Shown here: one piece after another, positions 36,276 through 44,613 of the stretch
Position numbering within the stretch: position 1 is the first letter of the stretch
Layout: every line of letters begins with the position of its first letter
From: JBHYDC01 sp051861205
Lineage (GTDB): Bacteria > Pseudomonadota > Alphaproteobacteria > Rhizobiales > Pleomorphomonadaceae
DNA length: 64,000 nucleotides
Direction: 5' to 3'
Assembly: GCA_051861205.1 (NCBI GenBank)
Contig: JBHYDC010000002.1
Location: 124,001-188,000, forward strand
The notes under the pieces: generated by a model
Databases searched by the model: none
What the model was told of the DNA's origin: nothing
What the model saw: the letters and a program-made list of their open reading frames with translations, nothing else
Made by a program: the position numbers and the translations under genes

Positions 36276-37706
36276 TCAGTTGTATGCCCGCTCGCCGTGG
36301 GACGTGATGTCCAGGCCTTCGCGCTCGGTCGCTTCCGGCACGCGCAGTCCGATCGTGATCTTGATCAGGTAGAGTGCGATGACCGAAACCACCGCCGACC
36401 AGATCACAGCCGTGGCAACGCCATGGAACTGCACCCACACCTGGCGACCGATGTCGTAGGCAGCTGCGCCGTCCGGATCGGTCGAGTAGTCCACGATGCC
36501 CTGGCCAAGCAGAGCCGGCGAGGCGAAGACGCCGGTCAGCAGGGCGCCGACGATACCGCCGACGCCGTGGATGCCGAACACGTCGAGGCTGTCGTCGTAT
36601 CCGAGCTTGGACTTCAACCACACCACGGCCCAAAGGCAGACGACGCCGGAGATGAGACCGATGGCAATGGCGCCCATGGTGCCGGAGAAGCCGGCGGCCG
36701 GGGTAATCGCAACGAGGCCGGCGACGGCACCCGAAACGGCACCGAGCAGCGAGGCATGACCGCGCGTCAGCTTTTCGACGAACGACCAAGCAAGCGCGGC
36801 AGCGGACGTCGCGACGATGGTGTTGAGCACGGCCTGGGCCGTAAGGCCGTTAGCCTCGAGGTTCGAGCCCGCATTGAAGCCGAACCAGCCGACCCAGAGC
36901 AGCGAAGCGCCGATCAGGGTAAGCACCAGATTATGTGGCGGGATCGCTTCCTTGCCGTATCCGATACGCGGGCCCGCGACAATCGCCGCCACCAGACCGG
37001 CGACACCGGCGTTAATGTGAACGACCGTGCCACCCGCGAAATCGAGTGCGCCTTTGCTGAAGAGGTAGCCGGACGGCGCATCCCACGCCGACGGGCCACC
37101 CCACCACCAGACCATGTGAGCGATCGGCAGGTAGGAGAAGGTGAACCACAGCACCAGGAACGCCAGCACGGCCGAGAACTTGAATCGCTCGGCGATGGCG
37201 CCGATGATCAGGGCCGGCGTGATGGCGGCGAAGGTGAGCTGGAAGATCACGAAGGTGAGTTCGGGGATCACGACGCCGGTCGAGAAGGTCTCGACGACCG
37301 ATCCTGTCGTGACGCCCGAAAGGAAGGCCTTCGAGAGCCCGCCGAAGAAGGGCGAGAGTGCCGTGACCTGATCGGCGCTGGCCGGACCGGTGAAGGCGAC
37401 GGAGTATCCGTAGACCACCCACAGGATGGAGATCACGGAGAAGCCGACGAAGACCTGCATCAACACCGAGAGGATGTTCTTGGCGCGGACGAGGCCGCCG
37501 TAGAACAGCGCAAGACCGGGAAGCGTCATGAGGATCACGAGGATCGTCGAGAGGAGCATCCAGGTCGTGTCGCCCTTGTCGGGGACGGGAACGACAGCAG
37601 CCGCGACGGCGTCGGCCACGGGTGCGGCGGCATCCTGCGCGAACGCCGTTACGGCCGTGAGCGCCAAGATCGGCGCCGCTGCTAGAAGAGACTTGAGGGT
37701 TCTCAT
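36276..37706 (-). CDS. amtB: Ammonium transporter
   Basis: The 476-residue protein has a signal peptide (residues 1-23, T-A-F-A) and 11 membrane segments. AmtB motifs include P-G-L-A-L-F-Y-G-G-L-V-R, W-W-G-G-P-S-A-W, D-F-A-G-G-T-V-V-H-I-N-A-G-V with the first pore His, and D-V-F-G-I-H-G-V-G-G with the second. It conducts ammonium and is blocked by PII binding. It is third-person to two PII genes, one on each side, in one orientation. Confidence 0.97.
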   Translation of the reverse strand: MRTLKSLLAAAPILALTAVTAFAQDAAAPVADAVAAAVVPVPDKGDTTWMLLSTILVILMTLPGLALFYGGLVRAKNILSVLMQVFVGFSVISILWVVYGYSVAFTGPASADQVTALSPFFGGLSKAFLSGVTTGSVVETFSTGVVIPELTFVIFQLTFAAITPALIIGAIAERFKFSAVLAFLVLWFTFSYLPIAHMVWWWGGPSAWDAPSGYLFSKGALDFAGGTVVHINAGVAGLVAAIVAGPRIGYGKEAIPPHNLVLTLIGASLLWVGWFGFNAGSNLEANGLTAQAVLNTIVATSAAALAWSFVEKLTRGHASLLGAVSGAVAGLVAITPAAGFSGTMGAIAIGLISGVVCLWAVVWLKSKLGYDDSLDVFGIHGVGGIVGALLTGVFASPALLGQGIVDYSTDPDGAAAYDIGRQVWVQFHGVATAVIWSAVVSVIALYLIKITIGLRVPEATEREGLDITSHGERAYN

Positions 37707-37839
37707 TTAAATCCTCTTGGGCGGTGAAGTGTCTGGAGCGGCACCACGAACGAAATCGTGGCCCTGATCCCTTGTCGGTAACTGCGGTTCGAGAAGCAGG
37801 CCGAGCCTTCGGTCTGCCGCTCGAACCGCAGCATTGGCC

Positions 37840-38178
37840 TTAAAGCGCGTCGCCGTCGGTCTCGCCGGTGCGGATGCGAACGGCATGCTCGACGGAAGTG
37901 ACGAAGATCTTGCCGTCGCCGATCTGCCCGGTCTTGGCGGCAGTGACGATCGCCTCGATGACCTTGTCCGTATGCTCCGTCGCAACGGCCACTTCTATCT
38001 TCAGCTTCGGCAGGAAGCTGACGGCGTATTCCGCGCCGCGATAGATTTCCGTGTGACCCTTTTGACGCCCGTATCCCTTCACTTCGGTGACAGTGAGCCC
38101 GTGCACGCCGAGGGCGGTCAGGGCGTCACGCACCTCGTCGAGCTTGAAGGGCTTGATAATGGCCATGACGATTTTCAT
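37840..38178 (-). CDS. glnK: PII nitrogen regulatory protein GlnK
   Basis: The 112-residue PII protein has the same T-loop (Y-R-G-A-E-Y), B-loop and C-loop as the copy downstream of amtB. It is 133 bp upstream of amtB, the classic glnK-amtB order, and would form the blocking trimer on the AmtB cytoplasmic face. It differs from the other copy mainly in the region after residue 66 (A-T-E-H-T-D-K-V-I versus A-T-D-Q-V-D-K-V-V). A sigma-54-like element lies about 110 bases upstream. Confidence 0.96.
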   Translation of the reverse strand: MKIVMAIIKPFKLDEVRDALTALGVHGLTVTEVKGYGRQKGHTEIYRGAEYAVSFLPKLKIEVAVATEHTDKVIEAIVTAAKTGQIGDGKIFVTSVEHAVRIRTGETDGDAL

Positions 38179-38288
38179 GGATGTCCTTCCAATCCTTGCG
38201 CGGACGAGTGCAGCATCTTCGGTCCGTCACGGACCTCGATCAGCCCACCCTTGCGGGAAGGCATGCGTCGCTCGACAGCGCACAGGGA

Positions 38289-38304
38289 ATCAAACTTCGT
38301 GCCA
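38289..38304 (-). promoter_or_regulatory. Sigma-54-like promoter upstream of glnK-amtB
   Basis: On the minus strand TGGCACG, four bases, then TTGAT matches the sigma-54 consensus (TGGCACG-N4-TTGCA) except that the -12 GC is GA. The spacing GG-N10-GA is right. It lies about 111 bases before the glnK start, where an NtrC-controlled promoter is expected. The changed -12 base lowers confidence, and no clear NtrC site was found upstream. Confidence 0.45.
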
Positions 38305-38465
38305 GTCGCGCAAATCCCGGCTTTTCATCGTTTTAGTCGATGAGTCTTTAACGGCCTTGTCCCCGATGCGGCATTGTATGCCTAGTTCTTGAGCAAATCA
38401 GCAAAAATGACCAGGATACGGTCACAGAGGAGAAGTCCAGGTGCATTCATCGTTAGCAGGCCCGG

Positions 38466-39323
38466 TCAGGCGCGACGCCGGATCAGGCCCTCCTGCGCCA
38501 CCGATGCGATGAGCTTGCCGCTCCGGTCATAGAGCGATCCGCGCGTGAATCCTCGCCCTCCCGACGACGACGGGCTGTCTTGTGCATAAAGCAACCAATC
38601 GTCCACCTTCGCAGCCCTGTGAAACCACATCGCATGATCAAGGCTGGCGACTTGGAGCGTGGGGTCGAACACCGAGCGCCCGTGAACGAGCAGCGCGGTA
38701 TCGAGCAGCGTCATGTCCGAAAGATAGGCAAGCACCGTCCGGTGCAGGTTGTCATCGCCGCCAAGCGGTTCTGCCGTCTTGACCCAGACATATTGCCTTG
38801 GATCGGTCGGCACCCGACCCGCAAATCGCGAGAGATCCGTTGGCCGCATCACGAGCGGACGCGGGCGGCTCCAGTAGCGCTTCACCGGCTCGGGCGCGAA
38901 CCGGTCTACCATCGCCTTGAACGCCTCCTCATCCGGCAGGTCTTCCGGCTGCGGCACGGCGGGCATCGCGATCTCATGGTCGAGGCCGTCCTCCACGCTC
39001 TGGAACGATGCAGACATCGAAAAGATCGGGCGGCCGTGCTGGATCGCGTTGACCCGGCGGGTGGTGAAGGTTCCGCCGTCGCGCAGTCTGTCTACGTCGA
39101 ATATGATGGGGACCTTGGGGTCGCCCGGCAGCAGGAAATAGCCGTGCAGGGAATGAACCGGCCGGGCGGGATCCACCGTCCGCATCGCCGCCACCAACGC
39201 TTGTGCGATCACCTGGCCGCCGAACACGCGCTGCCATCCGAACCCTGGGCTGTTGCCCCGGAAAAGATTCTCCTCGATCTTTTCCAGATCCAGAATGGCA
39301 ACGAGGTCTTCAACCGGCGACAT
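38466..39323 (-). CDS. tesB: Acyl-CoA thioesterase II (TesB)
   Basis: The 285-residue double-hotdog enzyme has F-G-G-Q-V-I-A-Q-A-L near residue 35, V-H-S-L-H-G-Y-F-L-L-P-G near residue 65, F-T-T-R-R-V-N-A-I-Q-H-G near residue 95 and a C-terminal A-S-L-D-H-A-M-W-F-H with the catalytic Asp. It hydrolyses medium- and long-chain acyl-CoA. ATG 39323 is chosen; the frame extends to 39371 but those codons are not family-like. Confidence 0.94.
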   Translation of the reverse strand: MSPVEDLVAILDLEKIEENLFRGNSPGFGWQRVFGGQVIAQALVAAMRTVDPARPVHSLHGYFLLPGDPKVPIIFDVDRLRDGGTFTTRRVNAIQHGRPIFSMSASFQSVEDGLDHEIAMPAVPQPEDLPDEEAFKAMVDRFAPEPVKRYWSRPRPLVMRPTDLSRFAGRVPTDPRQYVWVKTAEPLGGDDNLHRTVLAYLSDMTLLDTALLVHGRSVFDPTLQVASLDHAMWFHRAAKVDDWLLYAQDSPSSSGGRGFTRGSLYDRSGKLIASVAQEGLIRRRA

Positions 39324-39508
39324 GACGATCCTTGCGGCAAGGGTCGCGCTCGGGGCTGTACTCAGAGGCACCGGGCGGGATATTGGGAAGCATGGTCCGC
39401 AGTTTGCGCCGCGCTATATCATAGAAGCGGCTATAGTCATGTGGGCGTGTTCGCAAGGATGCGTCAAGCGGCCTTCCCTAAGTGGAACTTGAGAGGGGCG
39501 AACCTGTC

Positions 39509-40768
39509 ATGACGGACGAGAGTGGCACGGACGAGACCGGCACGGAGACGGAGCGAACCGACATTCTGATCGCCGGCGGCGGCTATGTCGGCCTGTCGCT
39601 GGCGCTCGGCCTATCGCGCGCCGTGCCCGGCGTGTCGGTCACAGTGGTGGACGTCCGCCCGCTCTCCGCGCTCACCGGCGATCCCAGGGCGTCTGCGGTC
39701 GCGGCGGGTGCCCGGCGTATGCTGACGGCGCTCGGCGTCTGGCACCATATCGCGGCCGAAGCCGAGCCGATCCGCCGCATGATCGTGACGGATTCGCGCC
39801 TTGAAGACGCCGTCCGCCCGGTATTCCTCACCTTCGCCGAGGACGGTGAGGCCGATCAGCCCTTCGCCCATATGGTGCCAAACGGCGCCATGGTGGCGGC
39901 GATCGGTCAGGCCGCCGAGGCAGCGGGCGTGACGTTGGTCTCGCCCGATGCCGTCACCACCTTCGACGTGGCGCCCGGCGGCGTTTCGGTTCGCCTCCGA
40001 TCGGGCCGGACCATCCGTGCCGGTCTGCTGGTGGCGGCGGACGGGGTGAAGTCGCGCCTCAGGGCGCTTTCCGGCATTCGTACCTTTCAAACGAGTTACG
40101 GCCAGTCCGGCATCGTCACCACCATCGAGCACGAACGCCCCCACGAAGGCTGCGCGGAGGAGCATTTCCTGCCCTCCGGTCCCTTTGCCACCCTGCCGCT
40201 GAAAGGCGGCCACAGATCCTCTCTGGTCTGGACCGAGCGTACCGACGTGGCGGACCGGCTGGTACGGGGCGATGAGATCGTGTTCGAGGCCGAACTTATC
40301 CGCCGCCTCGGCCACCATCTGGGAGACATCAAGGTCGCCGGCCCACGCGCCGCCTATCCCCTGGGACTCACGCTGGCGCGCGATTTCGTGCACCAGCGTT
40401 TTGCTTTGGTGGGGGATGCCGCCCACGGCATTCACCCGATCGCGGGCCAAGGCCTCAACCTCGGCTTCCGCGACGTCGCCGCCCTGGTCGAGGTTTTGGC
40501 GGGTGCGCTGCGGCTTGGCCGCGATCCCGGCTCACTCGACGTTCTGGAGGAGTACCAGCGCTGGCGCCGGTTCGATACGTGGCAGATGGCAGCCACGACG
40601 GATGTTTTGAACCGGCTGTTCTCCAACGATTTCGCGCCGCTGCGCATCCTTCGCGACGTTGGCCTTGGCATGGTGGAACGGTTGCCCCGTCTCAAGCGCT
40701 CGTTCATCGGCGAGGCGGCGGATGGGGGCAAGGGTCAGCCCCGGCTGCTGCAAGGACTGGCGGTCTAG
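39509..40768 (+). CDS. UbiH/COQ6-family FAD-dependent hydroxylase
   Basis: The 419-residue flavoprotein has the N-terminal FAD motif G-G-G-Y-V-G-L-S-L, the middle A-A-D-G-V-K-S-R-L-R and the second FAD motif G-D-A-A-H-G-I-H-P-I-A-G-Q-G-L-N-L-G. The last two are diagnostic of ubiquinone-synthesis hydroxylases (UbiH/UbiF/VisC). Which ring position it oxidises is not readable. ATG 39509 follows GAGAGGGG; an upstream GTG is less likely. Confidence 0.92.
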   Translation: MTDESGTDETGTETERTDILIAGGGYVGLSLALGLSRAVPGVSVTVVDVRPLSALTGDPRASAVAAGARRMLTALGVWHHIAAEAEPIRRMIVTDSRLEDAVRPVFLTFAEDGEADQPFAHMVPNGAMVAAIGQAAEAAGVTLVSPDAVTTFDVAPGGVSVRLRSGRTIRAGLLVAADGVKSRLRALSGIRTFQTSYGQSGIVTTIEHERPHEGCAEEHFLPSGPFATLPLKGGHRSSLVWTERTDVADRLVRGDEIVFEAELIRRLGHHLGDIKVAGPRAAYPLGLTLARDFVHQRFALVGDAAHGIHPIAGQGLNLGFRDVAALVEVLAGALRLGRDPGSLDVLEEYQRWRRFDTWQMAATTDVLNRLFSNDFAPLRILRDVGLGMVERLPRLKRSFIGEAADGGKGQPRLLQGLAV

Positions 40769-40815
40769 ATCATTCTCCGACGACGTTGGAAAGAGGGCGT
40801 CGATAAGAAAGCGCT

Positions 40816-41373
40816 CTAGATCCGGATCGTGGCTCCGGGCACAAGCCGGGCGAGGAGAGCCAGCATGTCCGCCCGCCGTATCGCGACGCATCCCGCCGTC
40901 GGCTCGAAGTTCGGGCGAGCGAGATGAAGGAAAATCGCGCTGCCCCGCTGCCGCGACCGGGGCCGCAAATTGCAATCGAGCACGAGGACTAGATCGTAAA
41001 GCCCGTCTTCGCGCCACATCCGCTCATGGCCGGCTGCATAGGGCAGGCGCACGGGCCGGTTGTAGTTGCGGTCGCCGGGATCGTCGCACCAGCCCTGATC
41101 GGGGCGAAGCGGTCGGAGCGGCAATGCGGAGCGCGGGCGTATGGCAAACCGGTCGGATCTGAAATACCCGCCGAGGATTTCAAACGAGCCGATCGGCGAC
41201 GCGCCATCGCCCTCCCGTTTTACCGCAGCCCTGCCGGTTCGTCCAATCGCGCAGGGGATCGACAAGCCGCCGGCCACCAACCGCCCCGTGCGGCTTGCTT
41301 TTGATACGAGAACCACGCTCAAGCTTGTGATCGCGCCGTGTTTCCGTTTCAACTCTGCGTTTCCTTGCAACAC
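40816..41373 (-). CDS. L,D-transpeptidase-family (YkuD) protein
   Basis: The protein of about 185 residues has a YkuD-type catalytic end: H-L-A-R-P-N-F-E-P-T-A-G-C-V-A-I, where Cys is the nucleophile and the upstream His assists. D-G-A-S-P-I-G-S-F lies earlier. Such enzymes make 3-3 crosslinks or act on related cell-wall bonds. No signal peptide is clear in the likely coding part. GTG 41373 is the assumed start; the frame extends to 41712 but that part is antisense to the response regulator. Start uncertain. Confidence 0.75.
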   Translation of the reverse strand: MLQGNAELKRKHGAITSLSVVLVSKASRTGRLVAGGLSIPCAIGRTGRAAVKREGDGASPIGSFEILGGYFRSDRFAIRPRSALPLRPLRPDQGWCDDPGDRNYNRPVRLPYAAGHERMWREDGLYDLVLVLDCNLRPRSRQRGSAIFLHLARPNFEPTAGCVAIRRADMLALLARLVPGATIRI

Positions 41374-41483
41374 GGCTCTTGCACCCTCTCGCCGAACCTT
41401 ATTGTTTAGGTCACGATGATATAACCGCGTCTCGAACGAGTTCGACCTGTTCCGAGCGCCCGAAACACTGCCACGGGGACAGC

Positions 41484-42167
41484 ATGACCGCTCGCAAGAT
41501 CCTGATCGTCGACGATGACGCCGACCTGCGCGAGGCGCTCGTCGAGCAGCTCTCGCTCTACGAAGAGTTCGAGCCGTTGGAAGCGGAAAGCGCCACCAAG
41601 GGCGTGCAGGCGGCAAGGGCCGCCCTCGTCGACCTCGTGTTGATGGACGTGGGCCTGCCCGACATGGACGGCCGCGAGGCCGTGAAGATCCTGCGTAAGG
41701 GCGGATTTGCAAGCCCCATCATCATGCTGACGGGTCACGACACCGACAGCGATCAGATTCTCGGCCTCGAAGCCGGCGCCAACGACTATGTGACGAAGCC
41801 CTTCAAATTCGCCGTGCTCTTGGCCCGCGTCCGCGCCCAGCTTCGCCAGCACGAGCAGTCGGAAGAGGCGATCTTCACGATCGGACCCTACACCTTCCGC
41901 CCCTCCGCCAAGCTGCTGGTCGATGCCAAGGGCTCAAAGGTCCGCCTGACCGAGAAGGAAACCTCGATCCTCAAGTTCCTCTACCGGGCCGGGGAAAAGG
42001 TGATCACCCGCGACGTGCTTCTCCATGAAGTGTGGGGCTACAACGCTGGGATCACCACCCATACGCTCGAAACGCACATCTATCGCTTGCGGCAGAAGAT
42101 CGAGAAAGATCCTTCCAACGCGCAGTTGCTAGTGACCGAGGGTGGCGGTTACAAGCTCGTTCCATGA
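41484..42167 (+). CDS. OmpR/PhoB-family response regulator
   Basis: The 227-residue protein has a receiver domain with D-D-D (residues 11-13), phospho-acceptor Asp in L-V-L-M-D-V-G-L-P-D-M-D-G and Lys in Y-V-T-K-P-F. A winged-helix DNA-binding domain ends with H-T-L-E-T-H-I-Y-R-L-R-Q-K and G-G-G-Y-K-L-V-P. No sensor kinase is adjacent. ATG 41484 follows GGGGACAGC. It is divergent from the L,D-transpeptidase gene, so it could regulate envelope functions, but the sequence does not show this. Confidence 0.93.
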   Translation: MTARKILIVDDDADLREALVEQLSLYEEFEPLEAESATKGVQAARAALVDLVLMDVGLPDMDGREAVKILRKGGFASPIIMLTGHDTDSDQILGLEAGANDYVTKPFKFAVLLARVRAQLRQHEQSEEAIFTIGPYTFRPSAKLLVDAKGSKVRLTEKETSILKFLYRAGEKVITRDVLLHEVWGYNAGITTHTLETHIYRLRQKIEKDPSNAQLLVTEGGGYKLVP

Positions 42168-42371
42168 ATCGTCGGCCTTCTGCCGGCGGCAAGCTCCGAA
42201 TATCGCTTTGAAATTCGGCGCGAGCGGATAAGCTTCCGATCATGTTCGGGGTGGTTCGCTTCGTTCACGCCGGCTTGATGCGTTTTGGCGGTGCTTTCCG
42301 CCGGGAACATCTCTTGGCTGGGGCTGTTGAACGGATCGATCGCGCCGAAGATGTGGGGGCCGAAAGGTGGA

Positions 42372-42836
42372 ATGAGCCTCGAGTCCGACGTCAAGGTGCT
42401 GCAACGGGTGCCGATGCTGTCCGACTTTTCGGAGGACAAGCTTCGCCTACTTGCTTTTTCCGCCGAAAGCCGAAGCTTCCGCGACGGCCAAAGGCTGTTT
42501 TCCGTCGGCGACCGCGCTGATTCGGCCTATGTCATCGCAACCGGCACGGTGCTGCTCTACGGGCCGGGCGCAACCGAAGGCGAACCCCTCGACGTCGTCC
42601 GGTCGGGGCGGCTCATCGGCGAGCTTGCTATGATCGTCGAAGGCGAGCGGCATTCAACGGCGATCGCAAAGGGCGATGTGTCGGTCATCCAGATCCGCCG
42701 GCCGCTATTCCGGCGCATGCTGGACGAATACCCGGAAGTCGCCCAGCGCCTCCACGCGCGAATCGCCACGAGCCTCGTTGATACGACGCGGGCCTTCATT
42801 ACCGTGAAAGACAAACTGGATCGGATCGACGACTAA
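42372..42836 (+). CDS. Cyclic-nucleotide-binding (Crp-like) domain protein
   Basis: The 154-residue protein is a lone cNMP-binding beta-barrel: F-R-D-G-Q-R-L-F-S-V-G-D-R-A-D-S-A-Y-V-I near the start, then a weak phosphate-binding cassette S-G-R-L-I-G-E-L-A-M-I and a C-terminal helix. The usual Arg of the cassette is not obvious and no helix-turn-helix follows, so it is not a full Crp/Fnr factor. ATG 42372 follows AGGTGG. Nucleotide binding is unproven. Confidence 0.85.
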   Translation: MSLESDVKVLQRVPMLSDFSEDKLRLLAFSAESRSFRDGQRLFSVGDRADSAYVIATGTVLLYGPGATEGEPLDVVRSGRLIGELAMIVEGERHSTAIAKGDVSVIQIRRPLFRRMLDEYPEVAQRLHARIATSLVDTTRAFITVKDKLDRIDD

Positions 42837-43252
42837 GGGCTCGTCTCGCTGGTCGCCTCGCTCTCTCGCATCGTCGAGAGAAAATCCCCGTCGCATGTGA
42901 GCTTGCGCGCGATCGTTCCGCCCGGTTCGATCAGTCGCCAGAACGGCGTCACTTCAGATGGCGCCCTGCCGGCGGCCATCTCTTCGAGCGCGCATTCCGC
43001 GACGATCCGAAGATGAATGGCCGACGTGACCGGACACGCCGCATACGCCCCAGCGCGCTCCGCGAAAGCGCTGCGCATAGCGGCGACGGTCCGTGTTTCG
43101 CCGCGCGGAATAGCGTCGATATAGGCTGCGATTTCGGTCGGGGAGGGAATGAACAGGCGCCCGCCCGCCGGCACGCCCGCAAAGCGCTTTTCCAGCGTCA
43201 CGACATGCGTGGGCCGCGCGTCGCTGAACTTTCTCCGCCAGGATTTGGGCAT
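42833..43252 (-). CDS. MGMT/ATL-fold-like protein without the PCHR active site
   Basis: The 139-residue protein has T-R-T-V-A-A-M-R-S-A-F and C-P-V-T-S-A-I-H-L-R-I-V-A-E-C-A, then T-P-F-W-R-L-I-E-P-G-G. This resembles a small family annotated as methylguanine-methyltransferase-like, in which the P-C-H-R alkyl-acceptor motif is replaced by T-P-F-W-R. It may bind DNA or alkylated bases without repair chemistry. The role is unknown. It ends 3 bp into the cyclic-nucleotide gene on the other strand. Confidence 0.6.
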   Translation of the reverse strand: MPKSWRRKFSDARPTHVVTLEKRFAGVPAGGRLFIPSPTEIAAYIDAIPRGETRTVAAMRSAFAERAGAYAACPVTSAIHLRIVAECALEEMAAGRAPSEVTPFWRLIEPGGTIARKLTCDGDFLSTMRESEATSETSP

Positions 43253-43768
43253 TTACGCACGCCCTCCGGCCCGGTCCCGTGCAGCGCGATCGAGATCGCC
43301 CAGATATCGGTCGATATGGCCACCCGGCGGGGCAAACATCCGGCCGATCACCCGGCCGATCCAGCGCGGCGTTTCCACGGTTTCGGTGAATGTCACGGTG
43401 GTTGTCTCGCCGCTCGCCTGGAACACGCCTGTCCACTGCCCCCTAAAGCCCTGTGGCGAGGAGAAGCGGATTTCGTAGCGCTCGCCCTCGACCCGCGCGA
43501 TTTCCTCAAACGCGATTTCAACGCCGGCCCGGCTCACTTCCACCCAACGCTGGCCACCCGTTTCCAACTGAACCGAACCCACGTCGCTGCGCCAGTCCGC
43601 CTGCGCGCCGACATCGCTCACCAAGCCGAACACGACATCGACAGGCGCCGGGATGACAGCGCTGCGGCTCGCCGTCACGCTCGCGGGCAGGCTGGCGCCA
43701 TAGGCGACAACGCCAAAGCCCCCGGCGACGAGACAACCGATAACGCCTATGGTGATCTGAAACATCAT
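43253..43768 (-). CDS. Membrane-anchored SRPBCC (START-like) protein
   Basis: The 171-residue protein starts with one membrane segment (M-F-Q-I-T-I-G-V-I-G-C-L-V-A-G-G-F). A soluble SRPBCC fold follows: I-P-A-P-V-D-V-V-F-G-L-V-S-D-V near residue 40 and T-V-T-F-T-E-T-V-E near residue 130. These proteins hold hydrophobic ligands. Two adjacent ATG codons (43768, 43765) follow GAGGAGGG; the longer frame to 43798 runs into the operator. Probably controlled by the divergent TetR regulator. Confidence 0.78.
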   Translation of the reverse strand: MMFQITIGVIGCLVAGGFGVVAYGASLPASVTASRSAVIPAPVDVVFGLVSDVGAQADWRSDVGSVQLETGGQRWVEVSRAGVEIAFEEIARVEGERYEIRFSSPQGFRGQWTGVFQASGETTTVTFTETVETPRWIGRVIGRMFAPPGGHIDRYLGDLDRAARDRAGGRA

Positions 43769-43801
43769 TCTTTCGCCCTCCTCACCGACAATTACCATCG
43801 G

Positions 43802-43820
43802 TATTGAGTGCTAGTCAATA
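43802..43820. promoter_or_regulatory. TetR-type operator palindrome
   Basis: TATTGAGTGCTAGTCAATA carries the 6-bp arms TATTGA and TCAATA around seven bases. It sits between the SRPBCC start and the TetR start (10 bases from the ATG), so a bound dimer would block both. This position and size are standard for TetR autoregulation; binding is inferred. Confidence 0.6.
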
Positions 43821-43829
43821 AGTGGGCCG

Positions 43830-44426
43830 ATGCCGAAACCCAAGGGCAACAACGCCGATCTCTATGCCGGAACACACAGCCGCATCATCGAGGCGGCAAC
43901 CGCCTTGTTCGAAGCGCGCGGGTTCGACGCCGTGACCGCAGCCGACATCGCCGCAGCGGCCAAGGTGGCCCAAGGCACCGTGTTTCATCATTTCGGCAGC
44001 AAGCGCGGGCTCTTCATCGCCGTCCACGATGCCTATCAGGAACGGCTCGTCGCCAGCATCGACGTTGCCGCGGCGAGTGGAACGGACCCATGGGACCGCT
44101 TCCGGCTGATATGGCGCGCCTATCTCCAGTCGACCGCCGATCCCGGTATGCGCCAGATTCTCCTCCTCGACGGACCCCGCGTCATTGGCCTTGAGGCGAT
44201 GCGAGCCCGCGACCGCGAAACCGCCTTCGCCTTCGTGCTTGGCGAAGTCACGAAGCTGATCGAAGCCGGTGCCATGATGCCGGCCGATCCCTATGGAATC
44301 GCTATTCTTCTGTTCGGAGCGCTCGACCAAGCCGCTTTCGAGATTGCCGACTTTGGCGGAGATCCCGCGCTGCGCGCCCGCCTGATCGCAGCCATGGACA
44401 GTCTGATGCAGCGGCTACGCGCCTGA
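43830..44426 (+). CDS. TetR/AcrR-family regulator
   Basis: The 198-residue protein has the N-terminal TetR helix-turn-helix: I-I-E-A-A-T-A-L-F-E-A-R-G-F-D-A-V-T, then I-A-A-A-A-K-V-A-Q-G-T-V-F-H-H-F-G-S-K. An all-helical ligand domain follows. It is divergent from the SRPBCC gene with an operator palindrome between, so it probably represses that gene and itself in answer to a hydrophobic small molecule. Confidence 0.93.
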   Translation: MPKPKGNNADLYAGTHSRIIEAATALFEARGFDAVTAADIAAAAKVAQGTVFHHFGSKRGLFIAVHDAYQERLVASIDVAAASGTDPWDRFRLIWRAYLQSTADPGMRQILLLDGPRVIGLEAMRARDRETAFAFVLGEVTKLIEAGAMMPADPYGIAILLFGALDQAAFEIADFGGDPALRARLIAAMDSLMQRLRA

Positions 44427-44436
44427 GCGTCGCCGA

Positions 44437-44613
44437 TCAAAGTGCCAGACGATAGAATTTGGTATCGACGGCTATTCTCGGGAAGGCGGATGGCAGCGTA
44501 TCCGCGTTGACCGCGATCCGATAATCCTCTGCAAGGGCTGCTGCGCCGAAGGGGCGCGGATCGGTGAAAGGAGCCTCCATCGCCTCGCAGGCTTTGTGGC
44601 CGAACCCCTTCAC
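44437..44613 (-). CDS. Possible small ORF overlapping the xth stop
   Basis: A GTG at 44613 overlaps the TGA of the exonuclease gene (GTGA) and opens 58 codons: M-K-G-F-G-H-K-A-C-E-A-M-E-A-P at the start, Y-R-I-A-V-N-A-D-T-L later. The overlap and protein-like composition hint at coupled translation. I recognise no family, there is no membrane segment and it could be untranslated trailer sequence. Confidence 0.3.
   Translation of the reverse strand: MKGFGHKACEAMEAPFTDPRPFGAAALAEDYRIAVNADTLPSAFPRIAVDTKFYRLAL

Noticed and set aside
36297..37685. 462-residue plus-strand open frame
   Set aside because: Antisense to amtB, a certain gene; Asp/Arg/Gly-rich composition typical of a shadow frame.
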